From: JACCXG01 sp963717745
GTDB lineage: Bacteria > Acidobacteriota > Vicinamibacteria > Vicinamibacterales > 2-12-FULL-66-21
Assembly (NCBI GenBank): GCA_963717745.1
Contig: CAVQXJ010000024.1
Span: forward strand, 339,931-403,930
DNA: 64,000 nucleotides
Reading direction: 5' to 3'
Shown: positions 45,492-54,172 of the stretch, in pieces
Layout: each line of letters begins with the position of its first letter
How positions within the stretch are numbered: the stretch's first letter is position 1
Notes under the pieces: generated by a model
What the model was told of the DNA's origin: nothing
The model's database searches: none
The model's input: the letters and a program-made list of their open reading frames with translations, nothing else
Program-made: the position numbers and the translations under genes

Positions 45492-46124
45492 GTGCCCATC
45501 CGACGTCTGCCGCTTGTTTCCCCATCACTCCGGCTGTGTGTGTGCCTGATCGTGGCGCTCCTCTGGACCCCCGCCTGCAGTTCGCCGCCCGGCAATCCGA
45601 AGGTGCCGGCCGGGGCCAAGAGCTCTGGAGGCCTGCACGGCGTCTTCGAGACCGACAAAGGGCCGATCCAGATCGAGCTCCTCGCGGCCGAGGCGCCGAA
45701 GGCGGTCGAGAATTTCCGGCTGCTCGCCGAGCACGGCTACTACGACGGCCTGACGTTCCACCGCATCGTGAAGGGCTTCATGATTCAGGGTGGCGACCCG
45801 GCAGGCGACGGCACCGGCGGCGAGAGCGCCTGGGGAGGAACCTTCGCGGACGAAATCAAGGAAGACTCCGCGCTCTACCGCGACGGCTACCGGCGCGGTC
45901 TCGTCGCGATGGCCAACGCCGGGCCGAATACCAACGGGAGCCAGTTCTTCATCCTTCACGACGACTATCCGCTGCCGCCGCGCTATGTGATCTTCGCGAG
46001 AGTGACCGCGGGCATGGACGTGGTCGACGCACTGGCCAATACCCCGACCACCATGGGCGCCGATGGCGGCATGAGCCGGCCGCTGACACCGCCGACGATC
46101 AAGAAGGTGACGATTCGGCCGTAA
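45492..46124 (+). CDS. Cyclophilin-type peptidyl-prolyl isomerase lipoprotein
   Basis: 210 residues from a GTG at 45492. The signal ends in a lipobox-like WTPAC, so the enzyme is probably anchored in the envelope. Cyclophilin hallmarks are all present: GPIQIELLAAEAPKAVENF, LTFHRIVKGFMIQGGDP with the catalytic Arg, GTGGESAWGGTFADEI, MANAGPNTNGSQFFI, and the late FARVTAGMDVVDAL. It would help periplasmic proteins fold by proline isomerisation. Confidence 0.93.
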   Translation: MPIRRLPLVSPSLRLCVCLIVALLWTPACSSPPGNPKVPAGAKSSGGLHGVFETDKGPIQIELLAAEAPKAVENFRLLAEHGYYDGLTFHRIVKGFMIQGGDPAGDGTGGESAWGGTFADEIKEDSALYRDGYRRGLVAMANAGPNTNGSQFFILHDDYPLPPRYVIFARVTAGMDVVDALANTPTTMGADGGMSRPLTPPTIKKVTIRP

Positions 46125-46187
46125 CGAAGAAAGAGCTGTCGCCCCACAACAAGCCGCTTGGACTGCGACCGGGGCCATTCGCGAGGC

Positions 46188-46246
46188 TGGCCCTCCTGTT
46201 AAGTTCACCGGCCATCGAATCACCCGACCGCGTCTGAAAGCACCCG
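46188..46246. repeat. Palindrome family A, copy 1 (right half)
   Basis: tggccctcctgttaagttca then ccggccatcgaatcaccc and tctgaaagcacccg. This is only the right arm of the palindrome seen complete at 59572-59736. It lies between the cyclophilin and serine protease genes, both on the + strand. Confidence 0.8.
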
Positions 46247-46348
46247 AACGCCGCGAGCAATGGGGCCGGGGAGTAGCAATCGTGGCGACCGAGCCGATCC
46301 GGCCGCCATCCCTCCACGTCGCGTGCGGAGAGGTAAACTGCAGCCTGC

Positions 46349-48046
46349 ATGAAGACCGCCTGGCTGACGATCGCGATCGCGCTGATGCCCGGCCTGGCCT
46401 CGGCGCAGCCCGCCAAGTCGCCCGCCGAGGCGACCGTCTTCATCCGCCTGATCGGCAGCGTCCACGCCGAATTCGACGAGGGCGGGATCAAGCGGACGGT
46501 GGACGTCGATCGCGTCGAGATCGGCACGGGCAGCGGCTTCGTCATCTCGCCCTATGGCTACGTGCTGACCAACGCGCACGTCGTCGAGAACGGCGGCCCG
46601 TTCCGCGTCACCAAAGGGCTGACCCGCGCCACCATCACGCTCAAGGTGTCGAGCGTCAACGTCTGCTTCGGTCCGGAGACGATGGCCGCGCGCGGACTGG
46701 TCGCGCCCTGTGTTGACGCCGCCGTCACGGCCTCGGATCCAGCGCTCGACCTCGCGGTGTTGCTGGTCGGCGGAGCATCGAATCTGCCGTACGTCCCGTT
46801 CGGCGACTCCGACGTGGTCGCCGCCGGACTCGCCGTGGACGCGCTCGGGTATCCGTTCGGCCGCGAAGTCGAAGTCGGGCGCGTGGCGACGGCGCCGGAT
46901 CTCGTGCCCGACGTCAGCACCACGCCCGGCGCCATTTCCGCGTTGCGCAGCAACGACGCGGGCGCCCGGCGATATCTGCAGATCACCAACAGCGTCAACC
47001 CAGGCAACAGCGGCGGCCCGCTGTTGAATCGCGACGGGTTCGCGGTCGGCGTCATCCAGTCGAAGTTGATGGGCGCTGCCGAAATCGCCTTTGCGATCCC
47101 GATCAACGAAGTGAAGAACTTCCTGGATACCCACGGCCTCGACCACGTCATGCCGGTCCGGCGCTTGCGGCTGGGAGTCTTTCAGGCGATCGAGGGCAAG
47201 GGGCTGGGGCTCCGCCTGCCCGAAGGTTTCGCCGACCGGTCGTGGTTCATGACTCACGTCGGGACCGATGCCGAGGCCGGCGAAGTTGCGTTCCGATTGG
47301 ATCGAGTGATGTCGCCGTGGACGCCCAAGCGGGTCGAGGAGGCCCTGGTTTCCGGCAAGGCGTTCGAGCCTCTCGCGATGTTTCCGCGAGCGGGCCGCGA
47401 CGCGTCGGGCCCACCCGTTCCGTCGCTGTTGCTCGGCGGGGCGGCCGGGACGGAGGCCGAATCCGGCCGGGAAATCCGGATGGAGCATGCGGTGCTGGAG
47501 CTGGGCTCCGAGAAGCTCGTCGCGCGCTATGTCGGGCCGGCCGAGCACATGGCGTACAACGAAAGCGTGCTGCGCGAGTCGCTCATCAGCCTTCACGGCC
47601 AGCGCTTCACGGCGGCGGCCTTGCCGGCCGCTGAGAAGGTGCTCTGGACCGCGATCACCGTTCCGAACGGTCGCAGCGTGCCGGTGCCGGTGGGCTGGGT
47701 GGTGGAGCCTGGAAGACCATCGCCGTGTCGAGGCCTGCCGGAGCCTCACATGGTGGCCAGCGCATCTCCCGCTCGTGACGCCAGCATCGTGCTCCGCGTC
47801 GCGGTGTGGTCGGCCGGTGTCGTTCCCGACGCGGCCGCGCTGGCATGCTCGCCCCGCCGAGGCACGGCCGGTCCCGCCTCCTACTCGACCTCCGTGGAGT
47901 GGCTTGGCGTGTCCTACATCATCGAGGGAACGTTCACCCAGGCCGCCTCGGGGCAGATAGTGCAACTGGAAGTGCTGGCGAGCGAGCCGCGAACGGCGTT
48001 CGCCAGGGCATTGCTGGCCATCTGGCTCAAGAGAGCGACGGAGTAG
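46349..48046 (+). CDS. Exported trypsin-like (S1C) serine protease
   Basis: 565 residues with a signal peptide (KTAWLTIAIALMPGLASA). The catalytic triad is visible: His77 in VLTNAHVVENGG, Asp134 in DPALDLAVLLV, and Ser221 in NPGNSGGPLLN. The protease domain covers about 25-265, as in HtrA/Deg enzymes. No PDZ domain is evident; the C-terminal 300 residues are an unrecognised beta-rich region with Cys (SPCRGLPEP, LACSPRR). Length is above HtrA. Probably periplasmic; substrates unknown. Confidence 0.88.
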   Translation: MKTAWLTIAIALMPGLASAQPAKSPAEATVFIRLIGSVHAEFDEGGIKRTVDVDRVEIGTGSGFVISPYGYVLTNAHVVENGGPFRVTKGLTRATITLKVSSVNVCFGPETMAARGLVAPCVDAAVTASDPALDLAVLLVGGASNLPYVPFGDSDVVAAGLAVDALGYPFGREVEVGRVATAPDLVPDVSTTPGAISALRSNDAGARRYLQITNSVNPGNSGGPLLNRDGFAVGVIQSKLMGAAEIAFAIPINEVKNFLDTHGLDHVMPVRRLRLGVFQAIEGKGLGLRLPEGFADRSWFMTHVGTDAEAGEVAFRLDRVMSPWTPKRVEEALVSGKAFEPLAMFPRAGRDASGPPVPSLLLGGAAGTEAESGREIRMEHAVLELGSEKLVARYVGPAEHMAYNESVLRESLISLHGQRFTAAALPAAEKVLWTAITVPNGRSVPVPVGWVVEPGRPSPCRGLPEPHMVASASPARDASIVLRVAVWSAGVVPDAAALACSPRRGTAGPASYSTSVEWLGVSYIIEGTFTQAASGQIVQLEVLASEPRTAFARALLAIWLKRATE

Positions 48047-48068
48047 CGCGCTGCGGCTTTCGGAAGCC

Positions 48069-48184
48069 GGGTGCTCTCAGCCGCGGACGGGTGACTCGAT
48101 GGCCGGTGAGCTCTACAGGAGGGCCAGGAGATCAGGAGAAACCAAATGGTGTTGTCTTCCTCCGATCTCCTGGCCCTCCTGTGA
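48069..48184. repeat. Palindrome family A, copy 2
   Basis: Left arm cgggtgctctcagccgcgga, then ggccggtgagctctacagga, core gggccaggagatcaggagaa, then the mirror half tccgatctcctggccctcct. It is followed by a second kind of flank (gatcgcgcgcgccgcgcg). It lies in the convergent gap between the serine protease and the hydrolase. Confidence 0.85.
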
Positions 48185-48246
48185 TCGCGCGCGCCGCGCG
48201 TTGCCCCGGTCGCGAGTCCAAGCGCCCCGGTGGTCGCGGTGGTTCA

Positions 48247-49422
48247 CTATTGCTTCTGGCGTCCTTTGAGCTTCGCGATCTTCTGCTCGGCGCTCTCGCG
48301 AATCGCCTTCTTGCGGTTGTCGTCCGAACCGTCCTTCCCGAGCAGCTCGATCGCCTTCTCCGACGCGCGCAGCGCCAGCTCAGTCTGCCCGTTGGCGAGG
48401 TAGGCGTCGCCCAGGCTGTCGTAGGTATTCGCGGACCAGGGATACGCCATGGTGTTCACCCTGAACAGCTGCACGGCCTGCTGCGTGCGTCCGGCCTGGA
48501 GGTGCGCGTACCCGAGCTGGTTGAGCTGTGCTTCAGGCAACAGGATCGCTCGGGGATCGCGCTGTTGAGTCTCGTAGAACAGCTGCACGGCCGCCGAGAC
48601 GCCGTTTGGAGAGGCCGCCTTCTGCCAGAATTCCCGGGTCGGCGTGTTCTTCACCTTCACCGGCGCCCTGGGATCGACCGGACGCTTCACCAGGGTGTCG
48701 ACGTACCACGCGACGATCTGCTTCGGCAGTTCGGGATGCGGGCCGAAGATCTCGGTCCCGTGTTTCCCATCCTTGAATCCCGAGAACTTGTTGCGCGGAT
48801 TGCCGGACATCGCCAGGATCCACTGCATCGACCGGGGCGAGTCGCCATCGAATTGGTCGTCGGCGGCCGCCGCCGCGAAAATCGGCAGCCCGGGCGTCTC
48901 GGTGATGAAGGTCAGGCTGTCCGGATCGAGGCCCCCGGCGAGCAGCACGAGCGACTGCACCTCGGGATGACGCCGCGCGAGTCGCGCCGCGTGCGCCACG
49001 CCGCAACTGCCTCCCGCGGCGCCGATGTGCGCCTTGTCGACGCCCGGTTGCGCCAGGAGGAAGTCGAATGCGGTGTCGATATCACCCGGCCACTTCTCGT
49101 TGACGACGGTCTGCGCCTCCGCGCGGGCCGGGTCGAAGCGGTCGCCGCCGCTCTCGCCGAATCCTCGATAGTCGACCGACAGCGCGTGGATGCCGGCGGC
49201 GGCGAGTTGCGGACCCAGCGGCTCCCACGATTTCCGCGTGGTGTTGCACATGTGCAGGAGGAGCACCGCCGGTCCGGGCGTTGCCGCGGCGTAGTAGGTG
49301 CCCTTCAGCCCGGTACCGTCAGCCGCCGAGAACGTCACGTCGCGAGGCGCGGGCGGTCCCTGAGCGAAGACGGAGGAGCCGAACAGCAGAACAGCCGAAG
49401 CAACCGCGCGAGCGAATGACAT
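48247..49422 (-). CDS. Exported dienelactone-hydrolase-like enzyme with TPR tail
   Basis: 391 residues from the ATG at 49420-49422. A signal peptide (ARAVASAVLLFGSSVFAQ) precedes an alpha/beta hydrolase: AVLLLHMCNTTRKSWEPL, ALSVDYRGFGESGG, and the nucleophile elbow GAAGGSCGVAHA (GxSxG). A possible catalytic His is in FKDGKHGTEIF. Residues about 310-390 form TPR-like helices (QLNQLGYAHLQAGRTQQAVQLF and DSLGDAYLANGQTELAL). Hydrolase plus TPR suggests a partner protein or oligomer. The gene is bracketed by inverted copies of palindrome family A. Confidence 0.88.
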   Translation of the reverse strand: MSFARAVASAVLLFGSSVFAQGPPAPRDVTFSAADGTGLKGTYYAAATPGPAVLLLHMCNTTRKSWEPLGPQLAAAGIHALSVDYRGFGESGGDRFDPARAEAQTVVNEKWPGDIDTAFDFLLAQPGVDKAHIGAAGGSCGVAHAARLARRHPEVQSLVLLAGGLDPDSLTFITETPGLPIFAAAAADDQFDGDSPRSMQWILAMSGNPRNKFSGFKDGKHGTEIFGPHPELPKQIVAWYVDTLVKRPVDPRAPVKVKNTPTREFWQKAASPNGVSAAVQLFYETQQRDPRAILLPEAQLNQLGYAHLQAGRTQQAVQLFRVNTMAYPWSANTYDSLGDAYLANGQTELALRASEKAIELLGKDGSDDNRKKAIRESAEQKIAKLKGRQKQ

Positions 49423-49514
49423 GCAAGTCTCCCTACGAAGCAGTATCACACGAGAGGAGCAGGACGACTTCGTGCGATTCTTGGCCGCATCCGGCCACTT
49501 GGAGTGGCGACGGG

Positions 49515-49652
49515 GCGGTTCGCGACGGTCGCGCTCACAGGAGGGCCAGGAGATCAGGAGAAAAGAATTTTGGTTGCCCTCCTGCCCTCCTGGCCCTCCT
49601 GTAAAAGTTCACTGGCCACTCGAATGACCCATCCGCGGCTGAAAGCACCCGG
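49515..49652. repeat. Palindrome family A, copy 3 (inverted relative to copy 2)
   Basis: gttcgcgacggtcgcgctca, core caggagggccaggagatcag, mirror half tgccctcctggccctcctgt, right arm aaaagttcactggccactcg and gcggctgaaagcacccgg. It fills most of the 322-base divergent gap between the hydrolase and the cupin gene, where promoters of both should lie. Confidence 0.85.
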
Positions 49653-49744
49653 ACGGCCGCGAACCATCCGGGCGGATGGCGTGTCGATATATCGGAGAGC
49701 CCGTGGCTGGCGTCTCTTCCGCAAACGCTGAAATACAATCGACC

Positions 49745-50230
49745 ATGCACTCGCGGGCCGTGAACCTCATCGAAGCGCTCGGGCTGATCCCGCATCCAGA
49801 GGGGGGCCACTTTGCCGAGGTGTATCGCTCCACCGCCCGGGTGCAACCGCCCGACGGCCGGGGCCATCGGGCGGCACTCACCACGATCTACTTTCTGCTC
49901 GCCGCCGGCGAACTGAGCCGGTGGCACCGGGTCGCATCCGACGAGGTATGGCACTACTACGAAGGCGATCCGCTCGAGTTGTTGATCGCGGATCCCGGTT
50001 TCTCGAAGCTGACGCGCCGGGTGCTGGGTCCGGTAGAGGCTGAGGTCCGGCCGGTGCAGGTGGTCGCTGCGAACCAGTGGCAGGCGGCGCGGCCGATGGG
50101 GTCGTACACGTTAGTTGGGTGCACCGTCGGCCCGGGATTCGAGTTCGCGGACTTTCAGATGGCCGACGCACTTCCGGAGGAGATCGACGCGTTGAGGCGA
50201 TGCCAGCCGGAGCTGGCGACGCTGATCTAA
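49745..50230 (+). CDS. DUF985 cupin protein
   Basis: 161 residues from the ATG at 49745. It has the DUF985 / cupin_5 pattern: LIEALGLIPHPEGGHFAEVY, LTTIYFLLAAGELSRWHRV, SDEVWHYYEGDPLELLI, WQAARPMGSYTLVGCTVGPGF and FADFQMAD. The family is a small double-stranded beta-helix protein; members bind sugar-like ligands or metals, and the true substrate is uncertain. Cytoplasmic. Confidence 0.92.
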   Translation: MHSRAVNLIEALGLIPHPEGGHFAEVYRSTARVQPPDGRGHRAALTTIYFLLAAGELSRWHRVASDEVWHYYEGDPLELLIADPGFSKLTRRVLGPVEAEVRPVQVVAANQWQAARPMGSYTLVGCTVGPGFEFADFQMADALPEEIDALRRCQPELATLI

Positions 50231-50241
50231 GGACGATTAGC

Positions 50242-50717
50242 ATGTCGCGAAAACACGCGAGGGGTGTCAGGCATATTCCGCGTCTCCCTTTGATTGCCGC
50301 GTGCGCTCTGGCGGTCGCGTGCGACAACCCGTCCGCGCCGGACGAGATCGGTTACGCGGGTCAGTGGAGCGGCACGACCGCCCAGGGGCGTCCCATCGAT
50401 TTCACGATTCGCCGGCGGAAGCGGTGACGGCCATCACCGTCGGGCACGCCTTCAACGGTTGTTCGGGATCCCAGACCTTCTCGAATCTGAGCCTGGACAT
50501 CACGCCGCAGGTGCAATGCATTCCGGGGCCGTGCTCACCGCCGATCACCTCCTTCCGCTCGTTCGGGTACGTCTCCGGCGATCGCATCCAGGGACCATCG
50601 ACCAACGTCAACGCGGTCTTCGAGTCGCCGGCGCGGGCCCAAGGTACGGTCAATGTTCGTGGCTTTGCCGGGTGCGGCGACGCGGTCGGCGTCGCGTGGA
50701 GTGCCGTGAAACGATGA
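50242..50717 (+). pseudogene. Lipoprotein of unknown function, one frameshift
   Basis: The first frame starts at the ATG 50242 and gives a signal with a lipobox-like ALAVAC, then NPSAPDEIGYAGQWSGTTAQ and GRPIDFTI. After about 50412 the sense moves to another frame: AVTAITVGHAFNGCSGSQTF, PQVQCIPGPCSPPITSFRSF and GTVNVRGFAGCGDAVGVAW. Together these make a Cys-rich beta lipoprotein of about 157 residues. Four to five Cys in the mature part suggest disulfides. Family not recognised. Confidence 0.62.
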
Positions 50718-50751
50718 TCGTGTCACCACGGGCTGTTAAGGCCACGCGCCG

Positions 50752-51381
50752 ATGCGTGGCATCATCGGCGTGATGGCGGGCCTCCAGGAACAATTCGGCA
50801 ACATCGATATCTACCTCTTCGATCAATTGCTGCGGGCCCGCATTGTTCCCGGTCTGCGCATCCTCGATGCGGGCTGCGGCACCGGACGCAACCTCGTGTT
50901 CCTCCTGCGCGAAGGTTACGAGGTGTTCGGCGTCGATGCCGATGCCCACGCGATCCACGCCGTGCGCCGGATGGCGCTGGCGCTCGCCCCGCATCTGCCG
51001 ACGGACAACTTCCGTGCGGAGCCGCTCGAGCGCACCACCTTTCCGGACAGCTTCGCCGACGTCGTCCTGAGCAGCGCCGTCCTGCACTTCGCGGAAGACG
51101 ACGATCAGTTCACCGCGATGCTCGACGGCACCTGGCGGGTGTTGAAGCCCGGCGGCATGCTGTTCTGTCGCCTCGCCTCGTCTATTGGCATCAAGCACCA
51201 GGTTCGCGTGGTCAGCGGCCGGCGCTGCCGCCTGCCGGACGGCTCCGAGCGCTATCTCGTGGACGAGGCGCAGCTCATGACGTTGACGCGGGAGCTCGGC
51301 GGCGAGCTGCTCGATCCGCTCAAAACGACGGTTGTTCAGGACCAGCGGGCGATGACGACCTGGGTGGTGCGGAAGGTGTGA
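50752..51381 (+). CDS. Class I SAM-dependent methyltransferase
   Basis: 209 residues from the ATG at 50752 (an ATG at 50773 is also possible). Motif I is LRILDAGCGTGRNLVFLL, then VFGVDADAHAIHAV, LERTTFPDSFADVVLSSAVL and WRVLKPGGMLFCRLASSIG. The first helix reads QEQFGNIDIYLFDQLLRARI. This is typical of the Methyltransf_11/25 type that acts on small molecules. It ends 19 bases before the OsmC gene. Confidence 0.88.
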   Translation: MRGIIGVMAGLQEQFGNIDIYLFDQLLRARIVPGLRILDAGCGTGRNLVFLLREGYEVFGVDADAHAIHAVRRMALALAPHLPTDNFRAEPLERTTFPDSFADVVLSSAVLHFAEDDDQFTAMLDGTWRVLKPGGMLFCRLASSIGIKHQVRVVSGRRCRLPDGSERYLVDEAQLMTLTRELGGELLDPLKTTVVQDQRAMTTWVVRKV

Positions 51382-51400
51382 TGAGGGAGGGATCTGGACA

Positions 51401-51916
51401 ATGGATGCAGGAGAGCTGAAGGCGATTCAGGGACCGCTGAAGGAAAAGTATCGGCAGGATCCGCAGTCGGCGTTGATCACGCTGCGCGCGGAAGGGCGTG
51501 CGGCGGGTCTGGTGTGCAAGGTCGAAACCGGCAAGGCGCTGGTCGAGGCGGGACTGCATCCGGCGACCGGTGGCGATGGGGTTGCCGCCTGCTCGGGCGA
51601 CATGCTGCTCGAGGCACTCGTCGCCTGCGCGGGCGTGACGCTGCGCGCGGTGGCCACGGCGATTGGCGTCGAGGTCCAGGATGCGCGAATCAGAGCGGAA
51701 GGGGACCTGGACTTCCGCGGCACGCTCGGCGTTGCGAAGGACGTTCCGGTCGGCTTCAGCAGCATTCGCCTGGAGCTCGACATCGATACGAACGCGAGCG
51801 AGGAGCAGGCGGCCACGCTCCTCAAACTGACCGAACGGTACTGCGTCGTCCTGCAGACGCTCCGGTCAGCGCCGCAGGTGACTGCGCGGATCGTTCGTCG
51901 GGACAGCCTCGCCTGA
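51401..51916 (+). CDS. OsmC family protein
   Basis: 171 residues with the OsmC pattern: GDGVAACSGDMLLEALVACAGVTL containing one redox Cys, and the second Cys in TERYCVVLQTL. The swapped-strand core IEVQDARIRAEGDLDF, with FSSIRLELDIDT between them, fits. Such proteins reduce organic hydroperoxides. The spacing of the two Cys is longer than in classic OsmC/Ohr, as in the YhfA/YkfA-like branch. Confidence 0.88.
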   Translation: MDAGELKAIQGPLKEKYRQDPQSALITLRAEGRAAGLVCKVETGKALVEAGLHPATGGDGVAACSGDMLLEALVACAGVTLRAVATAIGVEVQDARIRAEGDLDFRGTLGVAKDVPVGFSSIRLELDIDTNASEEQAATLLKLTERYCVVLQTLRSAPQVTARIVRRDSLA

Positions 51917-51937
51917 TGGTCAGTGGCTCGCGGCGTT

Positions 51938-52085
51938 CGGGTGCTTTCAGCCGCGGATGGGCAATTCGATGGCCAGTGAGCTTTTACAGGAGGGCCAGGA
52001 GGTCAGGAGGAAACAAAAGTTCTTTCTCCTGATCTCCTGGCCCTCCTGTGATCGCGAGCGTCGCGAATCGCCCGGGTCGCCGCTC
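51938..52085. repeat. Palindrome family A, copy 4
   Basis: Left arm cgggtgctttcagccgcgga, then ggccagtgagcttttacagg, core agggccaggaggtcaggagg, mirror half tctcctgatctcctggccct. The second flank gatcgcgagcgtcgcgaatc matches, in inverted form, the start of copy 3. It lies between the OsmC and VOC genes, whose 3' ends face each other. Confidence 0.85.
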
Positions 52086-52122
52086 GCAGCACCCCGCTGC
52101 CTCGCGGGATTCGGGTGGCGTC

Positions 52123-52494
52123 TTAAGATTTCGGCAGCACGAAGTGTGGATTCTCGATCAGGCCGATGACGTTGCCGAACGGGTCGGCAACCGCCGCGAC
52201 CTTGATCTGGTCGCCGACCTCGTGCGCCGCCGTTGCGACCGTCGCACCGGCGGCCACGAACTGCCCGATCGCCTCGTCTATCTGCGGCACGCGCCAATAC
52301 GCCACCGTTCCGCCGGGGCCGGGCGGTGTGCCGGCAGGATCCGGATCGAGCCCGAGCTCGTACCCACCGATGTTGAAGCCGACGTAGAACGGCTGGTCGA
52401 AATAGGGCGCCTGCTGAAAGGCCGCCGCGTACCACGCCTTGGCGCGGTCGATGTCCCTGACGTGATAGATGACGGTGGCAAGTCCGCTGATCAT
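52123..52494 (-). CDS. VOC / glyoxalase family protein
   Basis: 123 residues from the ATG at 52492-52494 (GGAGG just upstream; a GTG two codons earlier is also in frame). VOC pattern: VIYHVRDIDRAKAWYAAAF, FYVGFNIGGYELGL, GTVAYWRVPQIDEAIGQFVA, AAHEVGDQIKVAAVADPFGN. The metal His/Glu set is partly present. Enzyme activity unknown. Bracketed by inverted copies 4 and 5 of palindrome family A. Confidence 0.9.
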   Translation of the reverse strand: MISGLATVIYHVRDIDRAKAWYAAAFQQAPYFDQPFYVGFNIGGYELGLDPDPAGTPPGPGGTVAYWRVPQIDEAIGQFVAAGATVATAAHEVGDQIKVAAVADPFGNVIGLIENPHFVLPKS

Positions 52495-52534
52495 GTGCAC
52501 CCTCCTGCGGCGAGGCCGACTATCTTACGATTAT

Positions 52535-52613
52535 TGTTTCCTCCTGACCTCCTGGCCCTCCTGTGAAAGCTCACCGGCCATCGGATCACCCGGTATGCGG
52601 CTGAAAGCACCCG
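52535..52613. repeat. Palindrome family A, copy 5 (right half, inverted to copy 4)
   Basis: tgtttcctcctgacctcctg, gccctcctgtgaaagctcac, cggccatcggatcaccc, gcggctgaaagcacccgg. It lacks the left half of the core. It lies in the divergent gap between the VOC gene and the propeller gene. Confidence 0.8.
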
Positions 52614-52747
52614 GCCGCCGCGAGTGAACGGGGCACTTGGAACGCCGCCTCCCATGCCGATCGCGCCCGACCGCGACTCATCCTCCGCCACGTGCCACCC
52701 GTCCCTGCGTGATGCGGCCCGGCATCGGCCGTGCTAGCCTCTCGCGG

Positions 52748-54160
52748 ATGTCTCGCGTTCTCCTCGCGTGTGTCCCTGCCGTTCTGTTCGTCACGACACT
52801 AGCCGCGGCGCCGCCGGGTCCCGCCGAAACGTGGCCAGGATTCCGCGGTCACGAGCTCAGTGGCATCGCGCCTGGCGGCAGCGTGCCGGAACGGTGGTCG
52901 GTCACCGACCATGTGCGCTGGAAACTGGACGTGCCGGGGCGAGGCTGGTCGTCGCCGATCGTGTGGGGGAACACCGTGTTCCTGACTTCCGCGCTGAACG
53001 GCAGGCCGTTCAAGCAGCCGAGCCCTGGTCTCTACGGCAACGACTACATCGCCGAGATGCGGGCCCAGGGGCTGCCGGACGAGGAGATCATGCGCCGGGT
53101 CCGGGCTCGCGACAACGAAACCAGTGAAGAAGCGGACGAGATCCGCTACATGGTCTACGCCGTCGATGCCGCCTCGGGCAGGATCGCCTGGGAGCGGGAA
53201 GCCCACCGCCGGGTGCCGCACGGCGGCCGCCATCGCAAGAACACTTACGCCTCCGAGACGCCGTTCACCGACGGCGAGCGCCTCTATGCCTCGTTCGGCC
53301 AGAACGTCGGGTTGTTCTGCTATTCGATGACCGGAGATCTGCTGTGGAAGAAGTCATGGCCGCCACAGCCGATCTATCTCGATTTCGGCACGGCGTCCTC
53401 GCCGGTGGTGCGCGATGGCCGGGTCTACCTGCTGCACGACAGCGAAGCGGAGTCCTACATCACCGCGCTCGACGCCAGGACTGGTAAGGAGCTGTGGCGA
53501 ACCAGCCGCCCGAACACCGGCCTGCCCCGGTCGTCATGGACGACCCCCTTCATCTGGCAGCACGACCGTCGCACCGAGATCGTGACGGTCGGACACGGGC
53601 TCGTGATCGCCTACGGCCTGGATGGTGCCGAGCTGTGGCGGATCAGCGGGATGTCGATGCCGACGGCGGCGCCGTTTGCCGCCAATGGCCTGCTGTATGT
53701 CGGCACCGGCTCGCAGGGCGATGCGAACCGGCCGTTCATGGCGATCCGCCCTGGCGCGAGCGGGGACATCACGCTGAAGGCCACCGAAGACAGCAACGCG
53801 TTCATCGTCTGGCGTCATCCTCGCGCGTCCGGCTACACGCCGTCAGGACTGATCCATCACAACCGCGCCTATCTCGTCCACGACACCGGCATCATGGTGG
53901 TGCTCGACGCGCTGACCGGCAAGGAGATCTACAAGGTCAGGATTGGCGGAGGCGGGCATACGTTCTCGGCCTCGCCGGTCGCGGCCGGCGATCGGATCCT
54001 GCTCCTGACCGAGGAAGGGCTGACGTTCGTCCTCGCCGCCGGCGACGAGTACCGTGAGATGGCCCGCAACGATCTCGCGGAGATGTCCCTGGCGTCGCCG
54101 GCCATCGCCGGCGGCGCCGTTTACATCAGGACCGAATCGAAGCTGTACAAGATTCAGTGA
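52748..54160 (+). CDS. PQQ-type WD-like beta-propeller protein
   Basis: 470 residues from the ATG at 52748; the frame is open to 52637. A signal peptide (RVLLACVPAVLFVTTLAAA) leads into propeller blades with the tryptophan-docking pattern: GPAETWPGFRGHELSGIAP, VRWKLDVPGRGWSSPIVWG, VYAVDAASGRIAWEREA, ALDARTGKELWRTSRP and VLDALTGKEIYKVRI. The family resembles PQQ dehydrogenases and BamB, but the Cys-Cys and metal residues of active quinoproteins are not visible, so a binding role is more likely. Periplasmic. Confidence 0.87.
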   Translation: MSRVLLACVPAVLFVTTLAAAPPGPAETWPGFRGHELSGIAPGGSVPERWSVTDHVRWKLDVPGRGWSSPIVWGNTVFLTSALNGRPFKQPSPGLYGNDYIAEMRAQGLPDEEIMRRVRARDNETSEEADEIRYMVYAVDAASGRIAWEREAHRRVPHGGRHRKNTYASETPFTDGERLYASFGQNVGLFCYSMTGDLLWKKSWPPQPIYLDFGTASSPVVRDGRVYLLHDSEAESYITALDARTGKELWRTSRPNTGLPRSSWTTPFIWQHDRRTEIVTVGHGLVIAYGLDGAELWRISGMSMPTAAPFAANGLLYVGTGSQGDANRPFMAIRPGASGDITLKATEDSNAFIVWRHPRASGYTPSGLIHHNRAYLVHDTGIMVVLDALTGKEIYKVRIGGGGHTFSASPVAAGDRILLLTEEGLTFVLAAGDEYREMARNDLAEMSLASPAIAGGAVYIRTESKLYKIQ

Positions 54161-54172
54161 GGAAGTAGCCGT

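Noticed and set aside
48069..52613. Regular repeats considered as a CRISPR array or IS ends
   Set aside because: Copies are palindromic, kilobases apart, and have no spacers. No Cas or transposase gene is present, and no target duplications could be seen by eye.
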